This document shows, piece after piece, positions 13,101 through 27,566 of a stretch of 64,000 nucleotides of DNA (position 1 is its first letter; every line of letters begins with the position of its first letter). Origin of the DNA: Nematostella vectensis. Lineage: Eukaryota; Cnidaria; Anthozoa; Actiniaria; Edwardsiidae. The stretch is taken from the NCBI RefSeq assembly GCF_932526225.1, contig NC_064035.1:8915296-8979295 (forward strand), read 5' to 3'. The position numbers were made by a program, and so were the translations under genes. The notes under the pieces are model-generated. The model worked only from the letters and a program-made list of their open reading frames with translations. It was not told where the DNA came from and searched no databases.

Positions 13101-15696
13101 CCACAAAAACATTATTCAAGTAAAATCCATCAAATACACAAAATTATCTACCTCTTTTGCTCCTCCTACCATGTTGTCTGGGGAGTCGCTAACATACTGA
13201 AGGCCGAAGTAATGCTTTTCTTGGATATCCAGATGCCGGAAAACTTCATTAAGCAGAACAGTCCCCTTGGCATTTTTCTGAAAAATAAAAATATGGGAAT
13301 CAGGAATTTAAACAGAAGTATATTTTTTGCTTAGTTCCTACTAGATATGATGGCAGGGGGGAGGCAAAATCTTCATTCCCAAAAGAACAGATAGTCATAC
13401 TACATATACTAAACAAAAAATATATATAACTTTTTAACATGCTATAAAACAAGAACAAAATATTGAACTCAAAAGATTTCAGAGCACTTGACAATACAAT
13501 ACACAATTGAGCCAAAAAACATCCAAGAAATTCTTGATATTAATAAGATTCCCCTTTCTTTCATAAACAGGGCTGGAGACTCAGGAAAAAGCAAACTCAA
13601 AAAAGTATTACTAGCTTTAAAATCTTATATTTGTGTTTTCAAACTCTCTAGATCCAAGAAGGAAAAGCTTTGTCTGGCTGGCTCAATATCTGTAAAAATG
13701 TATTCCTAATTTCTAGTCAGAAAGAAAAATTGTTACGATAACTAATACAGGTGTAATTTTAAGCTCTAAACCAATTGGCAAACTACCATCTGAGGTACCA
13801 TCTGAATTACCATCTGAGGTACCATCTGAGGTTGACTTGAGCATCTTGTCATAAATAAAGTACTTGAATAGCTGAAGTGCACCCATGACAAGTTGATTGT
13901 GATGTCATCACTTATAAGCTAAAGTCCTTAGGCATTGTAATACTTCATGGATCAATGAGTACTTATAGCAAATATAGTGTATTGAAATCAGTGATACCAC
14001 ATATTATACACAACCATCTGATCACTTTTACTTTACAGTGGAGTGCAGATGTCTATTATACATTTGTTGTATGCAGTAATTACAAACATTCCAGAAGGAA
14101 TGACTCTGGTATTACATGAGCTGGTACAAGCACTGGTGCTACTATTTTTTAACTACATTAAATTGCTCCATCTGTAAAAAAATTTTGCAAAACAACATTC
14201 ACACATCAGTGTGAAATGTTATATACAATAGCAGCATGCTTTTACTGATGGTATATTGCTTATTATATTATAAAACTCAGGAACCTCACAAGAACAAGCG
14301 ATTTGAATGGTTGAGATACTCAGGATAAAATGCAATATACACCTGCTAGGACTATCCACCTCAATGAGAATGGTATTATTGTTAAGTAGAAGCTCAACAA
14401 CATATTATGCAAAAACAATAGGTCGATTCTTCACAAAACAGCACATATAATCAAATGAATAACTTAGTTTTAAGGTCAAGACTTTATATATTTGGCTTTC
14501 AAGTTAGGGATATGTGATCCATTTTTGAATCAAGTTAAAATAATAATAACTATTTTCAATCTCTCCTTCTTTGGAAAGTTTTTATTTGTGTCCTTTCAAA
14601 AAAAGACATAAGCAGGAAGCTAAACTATTCAAACAAAACCAAAGAATTGTATTTTGCAAGTTCACAAATAATAGACGAGTAAACCACATTCTTAAACATC
14701 TTTCAACCACAACTTCGAATTGCTGATCTGCCCCGAGAGATGCAGCATTCTCATACGCTGGTTTTGGTGAACATAGTTTCAAAAAAGATTAGTGGTTTAG
14801 ATAAGAACGAGCAAGGAACAATATCGAAGCAAAAGCCAAACCTCACACGTTCCTGTAAAATGCTTTTTCAAAACCACAGGAACAGCCAAAGGCCACCTTG
14901 CTACAAATTGTCTTTAAAAGGTTTTCTTTCCCACCCATCTTAAATGTTTTCTTTGTAAACCGATATAAACTAAATTTGTTTTCTTATAGGAAGAGAAACG
15001 AATTGTGTTATCTTAAAAAGATTGTTTGTATTTGACAGAATATTGTCAAATTACATACAGTTCCCTTTTTCAGACGAGTGGGAATAAGTTGGCAAGTGGA
15101 AACTAACTCAAATGAGCAGCATTTAATTAATGGAACGGTTTAAGTCTGTGGAGTGGATACAAATACATGACAATGAAAAATGCACGTCGTAAAACAGAGC
15201 ATGCCACAACTTGGTTCTATTTATCAATCACACAATTGGGTGAACAACCCTACAACTCAACCTTTCCCGGAGCCTGTTTAAAATTGAATTATAAATACCA
15301 ATAACAAGCCGAGATACACTCGTTAAATCTCGCCTGTGAATAAGCGAGAAGCTAATGAAAAATCTGTTTCATTCACTGGCGTACAAGCAATTTTAGCGAT
15401 AAGCTCTACAGTGAATCGATTTTCATAACAACAGTATTCCATGACATTCAATTCCGCCGGTTTGACTAGACCATTTGATTTTGGACGTAGCAGTTCCTAG
15501 ACTAGCATTCTAACCACGTTAACAATGTACAAGGCTTAATTCTACTTACATCAACGTCGATTATGAACTCGGAGTCGTCTAGAAGTTCCACCACACATCG
15601 TATTTTCTGGGGGTTTGTGTTTCCCGTGCGCGCGAGTTCAGAGCCTCGAACACTGTACATTCCACTATGAGAAGCGGACCTGAATTTCCTCGACAT
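1144..15696 (-). CDS. PTPN4: FERM-PDZ non-receptor tyrosine phosphatase, PTPN3/PTPN4 class (5' 31 exons; 3' end off window)
   Basis: Exons 1-31 in gene order: 15550-15696, 13170-13277, 12305-12347, 12041-12119, 11889-11933, 11727-11779, 11511-11584, 10953-10999, 9775-9862, 9341-9429, 9075-9138, 8667-8764, 7825-7887, 7230-7298, 6883-6926, 6579-6693, 6415-6499, 5984-6046, 5775-5815, 5458-5500, 5241-5297, 5078-5164, 4487-4556, 3898-4082, 3664-3699, 3422-3512, 3272-3333, 3003-3086, 2855-2917, 1735-1866, 1144-1198. Phases close at every junction (2380 nt, 793 codons plus 1 nt). Residues to about 312 form the FERM domain ([27 protein letters not shown]), followed by an FA-type segment (GSKYRY). A PDZ domain lies at about 470-557 ([20 protein letters not shown]). 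The PTP domain starts near 631 ([28 protein letters not shown]) and reaches the WPD loop (WPDHG). The catalytic HCSAGIGRTG exon is outside the window. The start is the ATG at 15696, matching the short family N-terminus. These enzymes dephosphorylate membrane-cortex proteins. The single gene may predate the PTPN3/PTPN4 split. Confidence 0.93.
1853..2012 (-). repeat. 32-bp tandem repeat containing the PTPN exon 30 splice acceptor (5 copies)
   Basis: Copies recur exactly every 32 bp, with anchors at 1857, 1889, 1921, 1953 and 1985. On the gene strand each unit reads through TTTCCAG/GTCAAATGT, the acceptor plus the first exon bases. Only the copy at 1866/1867 leads into the conserved reading frame (VKCHQYWPE). 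The fourth and fifth copies are progressively degenerate. Confidence 0.9.
2142..2765. repeat. 31-bp minisatellite, about 20 copies
   Basis: The unit is TAAACTTGGGACAAACTAAC followed by ACAACACATGG, very homogeneous (mainly ACAACACATGG versus ACAGCACATGG variants). It lies in PTPN intron 29, directly past the 32-bp acceptor repeat. The AACACxACACAT core is shared with that repeat, and the block at 1985-2020 looks transitional, so the two arrays may have a common origin. Confidence 0.9.
4252..4512 (-). repeat. 32-bp tandem repeat containing the PTPN exon 23 splice donor (8 copies)
   Basis: CTAAC, the reverse complement of the donor GTTAG, recurs at 4258, 4290, 4322, 4354, 4386, 4418, 4450 and 4482, exactly 32 bp apart. 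On the gene strand each unit carries ATCAGACCAAATG/gttagtaa, which is the last 13 exon bases plus the donor. The copy at 4482-4486 is the one that preserves the PDZ reading frame (LILTIRPN). Confidence 0.92.
6148..6211. repeat. CTGT-rich microsatellite
   Basis: Imperfect CTGT/TCTG tetranucleotide run in PTPN intron 17. Confidence 0.8.
6748..6849. repeat. Approximately 32-bp repeat, 3 copies, in PTPN intron 15
   Basis: The block CATAATGTCCATAATATGCA followed by GGGGTACC recurs about three times with divergence, between exons 15 and 16. The period again is about 32 bp, but no exon sequence is included. Confidence 0.7.
7330..7735. repeat. ATC/ACC trinucleotide-rich repeat in PTPN intron 13
   Basis: Degenerate ATC/ATT/ACC triplet track fills most of the intron between 7298 and 7825. 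The minus-strand frame at 7485-7718 is open only because of this composition. Confidence 0.75.
8137..8540. mobile_element. MITE with about 38-bp terminal inverted repeats
   Basis: The left end begins CGGCATTACTAAAA and continues GGCGGAACCGCAGG; the right end is its near-perfect inverse (GGTTCCGCTTTTTAGTAATG then CCG). The element is 404 bp with no coding potential, in PTPN intron 12. The word AAACAAT is present on both flanks, but offset by two bases on the right, so the target duplication is uncertain. Confidence 0.75.
9409..9745 (-). repeat. Three copies of the PTPN exon 10 5' end with acceptor
   Basis: The block covering CTTCTGTAG/GATCATGATGGTACAG on the gene strand (exon 10 start) is repeated at about 9529-9560 (GATCTTGATGGTACAG, acceptor AG lost) and 9705-9745 (CTTCTGTAG retained). 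CAT/CAA triplets separate the copies. Only the copy at 9429/9430 joins in phase to exon 9 and matches the family sequence. Confidence 0.75.
9976..10052. repeat. Dispersed repeat, copy 1 (relative at 10690-10770)
   Basis: CACTGGATAGTGCTAATGG ... CCCATCCCTAGCTACC recurs at 10688-10765 as CACTGGACAGTGCTAATGG ... CCCATCCCTGGCTACC. Both copies lie in PTPN intron 8 in the same orientation. The class is unknown. Confidence 0.6.
11326..11344. repeat. Poly-G tract (19 G)
   Basis: Uninterrupted G19 after a T-run, in PTPN intron 7. Confidence 0.9.
13278..15549. other. PTPN intron 1, 2.3 kb
   Basis: Longest intron of the phosphatase in this window. It holds four copies of a 12-bp TACCATCTGAGG-like repeat at 13783-13834. 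I see no other gene; its short open frames have no coding character. Confidence 0.7.
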
Positions 15697-16197
15697 ATTT
15701 CGACCCTTTCCTCTTAAACTCAAACATGAATAAACAAAATAAATCCCACCACTGCCTCAAGGTAGGAATGAGTTCTAATGTTAAGATATGCGAGACGTTA
15801 AATTGCTTTTGTCACTGGTGTTTTGGTCAGAAAACTGACCCGTTTGATTGGCGATTATTTCAAGGGCGCTCGATTTCTTTCTCCAAGTCACGTGGCTACA
15901 TTTATAAGGGGGGAGGGGTAGGAAGGAAGTGTGTATTTTACAGACGTTCGTCTACATCCGGTATGAGAAATTATAAGTTATAAATAAAGTCATTTTAAAG
16001 GATTCAGCGTTACCCGCAAAAGAGTGTATATCAATGATAAAGAATTCTCTGTCAATATGAAGTCAAATTATTGTTGCATCAGGAGTCTATTATTTAGGAA
16101 ATGATATGTATTTGACCCAAGTGTCATCGAGTGTCTGCCGAAATGCCCGCCTATCCATGCGATTGTCTGTAACCCTATAACGTCAAAACATTTTGGG

Positions 16198-16308
16198 TTA
16201 TTCGGAAATGTTTTATTCTCGACTATTGGGAACCCTGTGCGCGCGGCGCACCTAGGTCTTCGCGCGCACAGGGTTCCCAATATTCGAATATAAAACATTT
16301 CCGAATAA
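16198..16308. mobile_element. Hairpin element with about 45-bp arms
   Basis: TTATTCGGAAATG and the following bases through GGGAACCCTGTGCGCGC (16198-16244) are mirrored by 16261-16308, which ends CATTTCCGAATAA. The spacer is under 20 bp. It looks like a compact fold-back MITE. Confidence 0.7.
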
Positions 16309-16914
16309 CACACAATGAGAGCCGGCTAGCAGGCTACTCAAAACAGTGATGAGTCTTTATATTAGGGTCTTGTAAGAAATGTTGCACTTACTTAAGCTAC
16401 AGAGAATATATCAATTCAAATAATGAAGCAAAGATCACTGGTGCTTATTTCCCAGGGTTCATTTCCGGCACGCACTTCCTGTAAGGAAGGGAAGATATGA
16501 AAATACTGTAAATCATTCATAACAAATTCAAAATAAATTTTGTCGTTTTCGCATTTTCCTCGTAAAACTAGTGCTCAGGGAAATAAAGCAAAAAGAAGTC
16601 TAAGTTGTTAACCTGTGTATCATTCATTGCCTGGGGAAAACATTATGGCCAAGTAGAAAAAAAAAATGTACTCATTGCTCAAGCATTTCAAAACAATTAA
16701 AATGCTCCAATTTCACCTGTAAAAAGGAGTGCTGACTTGTCCGCAAGTGCATGCCAAGAGCTATTCGGCTGCTCTAATCTTTTACTTCCCTTCCTATTTT
16801 CAAATTTCAAATAGGGGCTCATCATCTTTACTAGGCGTCAACGAACACGATAGAAGCGCAGATGAGGTTGATATTGACAACCGAAACACAAGCGGCGTCG
16901 CCCAAAGGGGATAC

Positions 16915-17240
16915 ACTCTTTTTTATAAGAACGTCTAATTTTCTGTTGAGGCTGAGCCATTCTTATTTTTGGGAAATCTTAAGGCTGGATATGTTCTTAA
17001 CGATGTTCTTAAATTTCAGTTTATATAAGAATATAATACCCAATGAATTATTAGGAAGAGAATTACACTAATGATGAATAACAAAGGTTGTTACTATGAG
17101 CACAATTCATTTTGCATTTTAGAACGCATCAGGACTAAAAAAGAAAAAGAAATGCTGCTGTCTGAGCCTTGGCATGTTCTTAAAATTTGGGGAAATCTCA
17201 GGATCGACGATCTTACAAAAAAGTTCTTATAAAAAAGAGT
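16915..17240. mobile_element. MITE with 18-bp perfect terminal inverted repeats
   Basis: ACTCTTTTTTATAAGAAC at 16915-16932 is exactly reverse-complemented at 17223-17240. Subterminal blocks are also partly inverted (CTGAGCC, GGGAAATCT). 326 bp, non-coding. Confidence 0.75.
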
Positions 17241-17875
17241 TTTCTTTGCACTCATGTGACCCTGATTTTTTTTCGTTATTTACTTTTTCTTTTTTTAAAT
17301 TTTGAGCCTCTTTTCTACGAATGAAGTTAGGAATCCACTATTCTCCCCCTCTCCCTCAGTGACCCCCTACCCTCAGGTTTGACAATATTATGGGCTGGTG
17401 CTGGTCAGAGACGGCAATTGCGATGATGATGACGATGTTATAGTAAAGTACTTGAATTTATTTGTATGTTTCTTGGGTCATGTAACTTGGTGGTTGAATT
17501 GGACAAAAAGGACAAAGCTGCAGAGGGCTAGGAACCTGGTTATTGCCGAGCTATTAATGCACGGGTGGCACGGTATCTCTAGGTAACACAGTTCCCTCGA
17601 TAACGGTTTTGAGGCCGAAATCTAGCGTTTCCTGACATACAGGGACGTGGGACATATAGGGACGCGTGACGGACGCGTGACGGACGCGTGACGTTACGGG
17701 ACGCATGACATATAAGGACGTTCGTCAAAATAACCTATCTTGGTCACAAACAGTCTAAATGCCCCCTTCCTCTCTCCAGCCTAGAACTGATGCCGATATT
17801 CTTGATTCTCCTTTGTACTTAATTTTTCCCAGTTCTTGAAGATTCGTCACTTGGTTATGCGCATAAAGATTTTTT

Positions 17876-19702
17876 CTAGTAAACAAAAACAGAATTATTA
17901 TTCCTGTCCGCTACGGCAACATGGCCGTTCTTCATGACTGTGATTCCACCCGACAAGTACCTGTGATGACTCATGAAATTAATGCGCCGAAGAAACGTCC
18001 CACATTTCTTGAACATCATCAACGAATTAGAAGCTCTGTCTGCTACTATGATCTCCTTAGAAAGCTGGTCAACCGCTATGCCACATGGGTAAAACTTTCG
18101 AGAGCAGTTCGTCGATCTTGGCTTGATGGGTTTCCTGTGTGTAGCGGTTTGATCAATGACGTAAATACAGGATAAACCGGTTATAAGGTATTCACCGCGA
18201 CCGCTGACACAAATACTAGAATCCTGAGATAACATTAGAGGCGAATTTTGGTCGCACAGATTGATTGACAATTCTGGAAGGGCGTCTCCATCTTGTAAAC
18301 TGACAGCAAGTATGACGTCACTGAATAACATGACGAGGCATGCATTGCCCTCGTCCACAGCTAAACCCTTCAACTTTGACCTGCGTGACCCGAGACCCGA
18401 GTTATTTACCCTCCATCTAAAACTCCCCTTCGCATCCAAAGCTACTATTTCGTTCATGAATTGGTTAGTGTGCTTAGTCTTGTAATTCTTGCTGAAGTAG
18501 ATATTGTCTTGAGCATCTGTGACGACGTTCTGCGGTGACAGGAGACAACTGGATTTCACAACAAGTGCATCGGTTGATGAAGTAATGTCTAAACTCAGAT
18601 CGACATATGAGTAGATGAGCTCCCCTGAGGAAGAAAACCTCTTTATGGCTCTATTTCCGCGGTCTGCGACTAAAAACTCCCCTTTACTTGTAGTCACCAC
18701 GTCAGAGGGTCCATCAAACACGTCTTCAGTTTTATCATATTCTCCAAACGACCACACGTAGGGGCGAATAACTTTATCATGGAACACAGGGTGTACCGTG
18801 CGATCAGATCCAATCATAACCTCGGGCCAGTCACTGAGTACGTCTTGGCCTTTCTCACAGTAGTGCATATACTCCCAGAGCATTCTATTTAGGGAAATGA
18901 CACTAGTAATAAGGGTATCCCGGCGCATCTCACAAAACCACCGCTTAACATGAAACCCTCCGAACTTGACCTCGAAGCTTTCTTCCACTTCAGGTAAGCC
19001 ATTCAACTGCTCTAGGTAGTTTTTGCACAACACAATGGCAACTTCCGGTTTTTCCAAGTGCTCTAGGATGGTAGCCGACACGCGAAACTTCATGGCAAGA
19101 ATTCGGTCGCAAATCTTTAATGCTCCGTTGCTGAATGCTTTGGTTGCGCTCCTGGAAGCTTGGTTAAATTTCAATTTGGCCTCCTTGTAGGTGGAATCAT
19201 CGGGTTTGATACTTAGAATATCAAATCCGTCATTCATGATATGGAATATCTCCCATTCATCGCAAGCGGAAGTCTCGGTGGATTTGCGATGTGTTTTAAA
19301 CGTCTCATTCTCGAGCCTGACCACACATGGTTGAGTCTCGGAGAGATAATGATACAGGAGACTAACGCCATCTCTAAAGAAGTTCGCTGCTGCACACAGT
19401 TCCGCCTTGCAAAGACCGTCCAGCTTTTCGCGAATATCTTTCAGTTCTCGTACAATAAAGTCGCGAAATTTCTCGTTTGTGACATCCCCATGATCCAAGG
19501 CGTTCGCTCCTTTGTCCCTTAGCTTGCTTATAAGCAGCGCGAACACCAGTCGTAGGCCCTCACAGGCAATGGAAGGCATGGTAGAAGCTCTGATATCACG
19601 GTGAGTCGAATCACACAACTCAGCTTTATATCGTATTTCCAGGTTGTCAATCAGATAACAAATCTGATTGGTAATGACCTTTTGACTATTGTTGAGAGTC
19701 AT
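17876..19702 (-). CDS. NHL-repeat protein without RING or B-box (intronless)
   Basis: A single open frame of 608 residues starting at the ATG at 19702; the frame runs nine codons further upstream without an ATG. About residues 330-608 form a six-bladed-type NHL propeller. Recognisable strands are GPSDVVTTSKGEFLVADRGN, LLSPQNVVTDAQDNIYF, GIAVDQLSKEIIVADRASNS and the final GGITVMKNGHVAVADRNNNS. The first 330 residues are helical in character (CEGLRLVFALLISKLRDKGA, FRDFIVRELKDIREKLDGLC), with no RING, B-box or obvious catalytic motif. NHL propellers of TRIM2/3/71 and thin/brat types bind RNA or protein. The function here is unknown. The closed blade at the very C-terminus argues that the gene is intact. 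An upstream exon cannot be excluded. Confidence 0.85.
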   Translation of the reverse strand: MTLNNSQKVITNQICYLIDNLEIRYKAELCDSTHRDIRASTMPSIACEGLRLVFALLISKLRDKGANALDHGDVTNEKFRDFIVRELKDIREKLDGLCKAELCAAANFFRDGVSLLYHYLSETQPCVVRLENETFKTHRKSTETSACDEWEIFHIMNDGFDILSIKPDDSTYKEAKLKFNQASRSATKAFSNGALKICDRILAMKFRVSATILEHLEKPEVAIVLCKNYLEQLNGLPEVEESFEVKFGGFHVKRWFCEMRRDTLITSVISLNRMLWEYMHYCEKGQDVLSDWPEVMIGSDRTVHPVFHDKVIRPYVWSFGEYDKTEDVFDGPSDVVTTSKGEFLVADRGNRAIKRFSSSGELIYSYVDLSLDITSSTDALVVKSSCLLSPQNVVTDAQDNIYFSKNYKTKHTNQFMNEIVALDAKGSFRWRVNNSGLGSRRSKLKGLAVDEGNACLVMLFSDVILAVSLQDGDALPELSINLCDQNSPLMLSQDSSICVSGRGEYLITGLSCIYVIDQTATHRKPIKPRSTNCSRKFYPCGIAVDQLSKEIIVADRASNSLMMFKKCGTFLRRINFMSHHRYLSGGITVMKNGHVAVADRNNNSVFVY

Positions 19703-21752
19703 AATGTCAGCTTTATAAATAAACAGCACTTGTTTGTCGCACTTCCCAGCACAAAACGTCTATTTTACCCTGGCTTTTTGTCCGTTTTCAGACAGTTCGA
19801 GATAAAATTGGTAAGATAAAATAGGATGAGGTAGCTGAAAGCCTGGCCTCCTTAACATTTACTGTTTTGGAGACACCGTGGGGCGACAAAGAGATGGAGT
19901 TATAATACCTTTATAATAGGAATTGATGCGATTAGTATGGGTTCTTAGAAAGACCCAGAATTGTTTATGTATTTTTTCGTGATCTCGTGATCCATACGTC
20001 CAAAGTCTAAATTTGTTACCTTCCAATCCATTCATTCAATTTCAATTTCTTATTGATCGATATTGCCTCCAGAATCCGGTCGTTTCCTGTAATAGTCATA
20101 GCATTCATTCGCGCTCACTCCGGCGATCGGCATATAGTGTTGACGGTCCTGTGCAGTTATTGTCTTTTGCTTTTTTATATATAAAATTTACTTGAATCTC
20201 TTCGGAAACGCAGGGGCGGATACAGGGGGGGATTGGGTGGATATCCACCCCCCCCCCCCGCTTTTTTTAGTAAAAAAAATTGAAAAGCCACTTTGTTTGT
20301 AGCAAATAGCTTGATTTTGTATTATCTATGTAGTGACCTACCAAGAACCACGTTATCAGTTAAAAGCCGTCTATCCGGCCATTATTCACTCCCATTTTAA
20401 AATCCTGGGCCGCCCCTGAAACGGCATTCGTTCGCGCTAACTTCCGCGCGCGCTCTTCAGCCCTTCCGAGGACTTCAGAGGGTCCTCGGTACGTGATCTA
20501 GGAGTGTGGGGCAAATGAAGAGCAGAAAATATTTTGTAAGTTGACGGAAAAATAAATACTGTTCATATGATAAAATGCTTCAATAATTAGCCCATAGTCT
20601 TCAGTTTGTGTTTTCAGTCAGTAAAAAAAAAAAAAAAAACGGGTGTGCATAAAACGCGGATCCGTACGCCGGATTAGCTTTTTAGAGTATTTTCTCGCAA
20701 AGTATTAAAAAGGGATTATTTTTATATAATAACGATAAATTAATGAATGTATGATAATAATACATAAATATAAAATTTAATTTTAAATTGATCGAGTTAT
20801 GTTTGTGATAAGGAAATCAGGAATTTTGTATCAAATTTCCTGCACATATGTTTTGCGTTTCCTACAAAACACATTATTTACAAATATATATATATATATA
20901 TAAAAACACTGTTTCATCCGCCCAAAAACCCTGTTTCTTAGTCGCCCACTCTTTAGGGATGATTTCTATAAATCAAGATATAACACGCTCTACATCTCTG
21001 TATCCGAGCACTCTTCTATGACCGCCTACACTCGCACGCATTATTTTGAAAATATATATATTTTATATATTAAAAAAGATGAGCCCCTAAATAATGTATT
21101 TTAATTTATATTGTTAACTTATAAATCTTTCAAAAAATATTATAAAGTATTAAAAATGTAGTTCAGTCCGAGTTATGTGGGCAAACAAAGTAAACTTCAA
21201 CAACGTTGAGCTTAACATAGCTCCGTTATTTATTGGTTTTTGATGGTTTGCAAAATCTCGTTTATACTGTGTTACATGAAAACAAGTCCCTCACTTTATT
21301 ATACAAGTCATCCACTTTATTATAACAAGTCATCCAATATTTACATGCAACGTGCACTATCATTGGATGTACCTAAGCCAGATTTACTAGCGATAGATTT
21401 TTGACATTGTTTTTATTCGTAAGCGTTTTTAAAAGTGACAGCGCCATTTCGCGCCGCGTTTTTACCAAGAGACGCTACTAACGACCAGTGGCTTGTGTGA
21501 GTGTTTGGCGTTTTACTTGCGCCCCCCGCAGACTCCTGGTGGGATGAGAGCTGCGCACGCAGAAAGGCGTGTTTATTGTGGCAAGCGGACCCGGATGATT
21601 CAAGCTGTGGAATATTACGAAATAAACATTTGATTGGTTCGCTGGTTACTCATCAATTCATAAATCAGAATAAAAGACGCGTGAATTAGTTTGGAGTGCA
21701 TATTCATTGGGAAGGAGACGTTACTTCTGTTATCCCGAAAAGGCTCGAGAAA
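19703..21752. other. Intergenic region with MITE and tubulin promoter
   Basis: Holds a TIR element at 20211-20417, an A/T-rich stretch (20700-21150) with (TA)n at about 20885-20902, and the upstream region of the alpha-tubulin gene. No coding region recognised. Confidence 0.6.
20211..20417. mobile_element. Short TIR element (CAGGGGCGG ends) with 6-bp duplication
   Basis: The left end CAGGGGCGG and right end CCGCCCCT are inverted. GAAACG flanks both sides (20205-20210 and 20418-20423). The interior has a palindromic C/G run and no open frame. The ends resemble widespread non-autonomous DNA transposons. Confidence 0.65.
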
Positions 21753-26333
<4,581 letters not shown>

Positions 26334-27566
26334 AATAGAGAATTGTCAAAGAGGAAGGGATTCAATGGTATTGTATTGTATATTATAAAAATGATCCATC
26401 TGTAATAAACCGAGATGTTATCATGAAAAGAATGTATTCGTTCATTCAAACTTTGCTTTCGTTTGTAATTATGGGCTTTCCGTTTAACTACGATGAGATC
26501 GTTCATTTCCCATTAAAAAAAAGGGTCAGGTCGCAAACTTAAATGAATAGCGAGAATACTTGGGCGGATACTTGGAACGCGGTTTCTCAGTTAAGATTCT
26601 TGGGGGGGGGGAGGGGGTGGGGGATATTTTGGGCATACTGCAAACGACACCTGAAAATTGATGGGTTCTAGTTCCCATTCATTTCTCATTTTTCCCCTCC
26701 ATCCACCAAAGTCACACACGACACAAACACAAAAAACGCGGAATGTTTACCCCCAATCTGTGATAAGCCCAACGGAAAATATTATCCGGCCTCACGCCGA
26801 ATATTAGCGAAGTATAAATAAACACTATACCTAGGATGTATTTTTTAAAAGTTCTTTTGAATATTTCAAGATTAAATCTAAAAAAAGTAATGCTAAAACG
26901 TTTTAACTTTTACATTTTAATAATAAAACTTAGTAAACTTGTCACGGGGCCCGTTAGCATCTCGTGACAGCCTCAGATGACGGGATATCAAAAAAAAAAA
27001 AAAAATCAGTATATCCTAATAAATATTTGGATTCGTCCCAAAACCTTGAAATAAGACTACTCAATTTTATTGTATAAAATATATCATCTTGCCGAAAGTT
27101 TTTAAAAAAATGAACAAACAGCGATCATATTCCAGCGAAAAATCGAACGGGACCCGAGAAAAAATAGAACGAGCAGGATAATAATGACATCATGCTATGG
27201 AAACATTAATTTGGCTTAAACCTTATACCGGTGGCCCATGAGTTTATATATTTTATGAAATTGCGTGTTTTGACAGCTTAAAACTCTTGTGCGTATAATT
27301 CGTTCCTACGTACGCTAACGGTGTTTTGTTACCCTAAAGAAGTTGCTTTTCTTTCTGCGAGGCGCAAATTCCCCGGCACTCGAAAGCCAATGAAATGCAA
27401 GAAGCCATTCTAATGCAATCAAGATACTCCAAATATGGGCATAATGCGTCTGGGTGTAACAAACAAATGCTCTTGTAAATTACTACTAGGGTTCCACTGG
27501 CGTAAAGGAGCTGAGCTGACCACAAAATCCCCCTAAACTTTCAGCTAGAGTTCCTCTAATAGCACC
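26334..27566. other. Intergenic region between tubulin and MRLC
   Basis: Tubulin 3' UTR with AATAAA at 26404-26409, a G-rich purine run at about 26599-26625, and A/T-rich sequence leading to the light-chain promoter. Nothing else recognised. Confidence 0.6.

Larger units (their letters stand above)
15697..17875. other. Intergenic region between PTPN and the NHL gene
   Basis: Contains the PTPN promoter side (right after 15696), a long hairpin at 16198-16308, an 18-bp-TIR MITE at 16915-17240, and three copies of ACGCGTGACGG at about 17660-17692. A possible AATAAA for the NHL gene is on the minus strand at 17457-17462. No convincing coding region. Confidence 0.7.

Noticed and set aside
1144-15696. 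Phosphatase as a pseudogene because the P-loop is missing
   Set aside because: All 31 exons are in phase with good splice sites and the last ends in a proper donor; the missing exons are more simply off the window.
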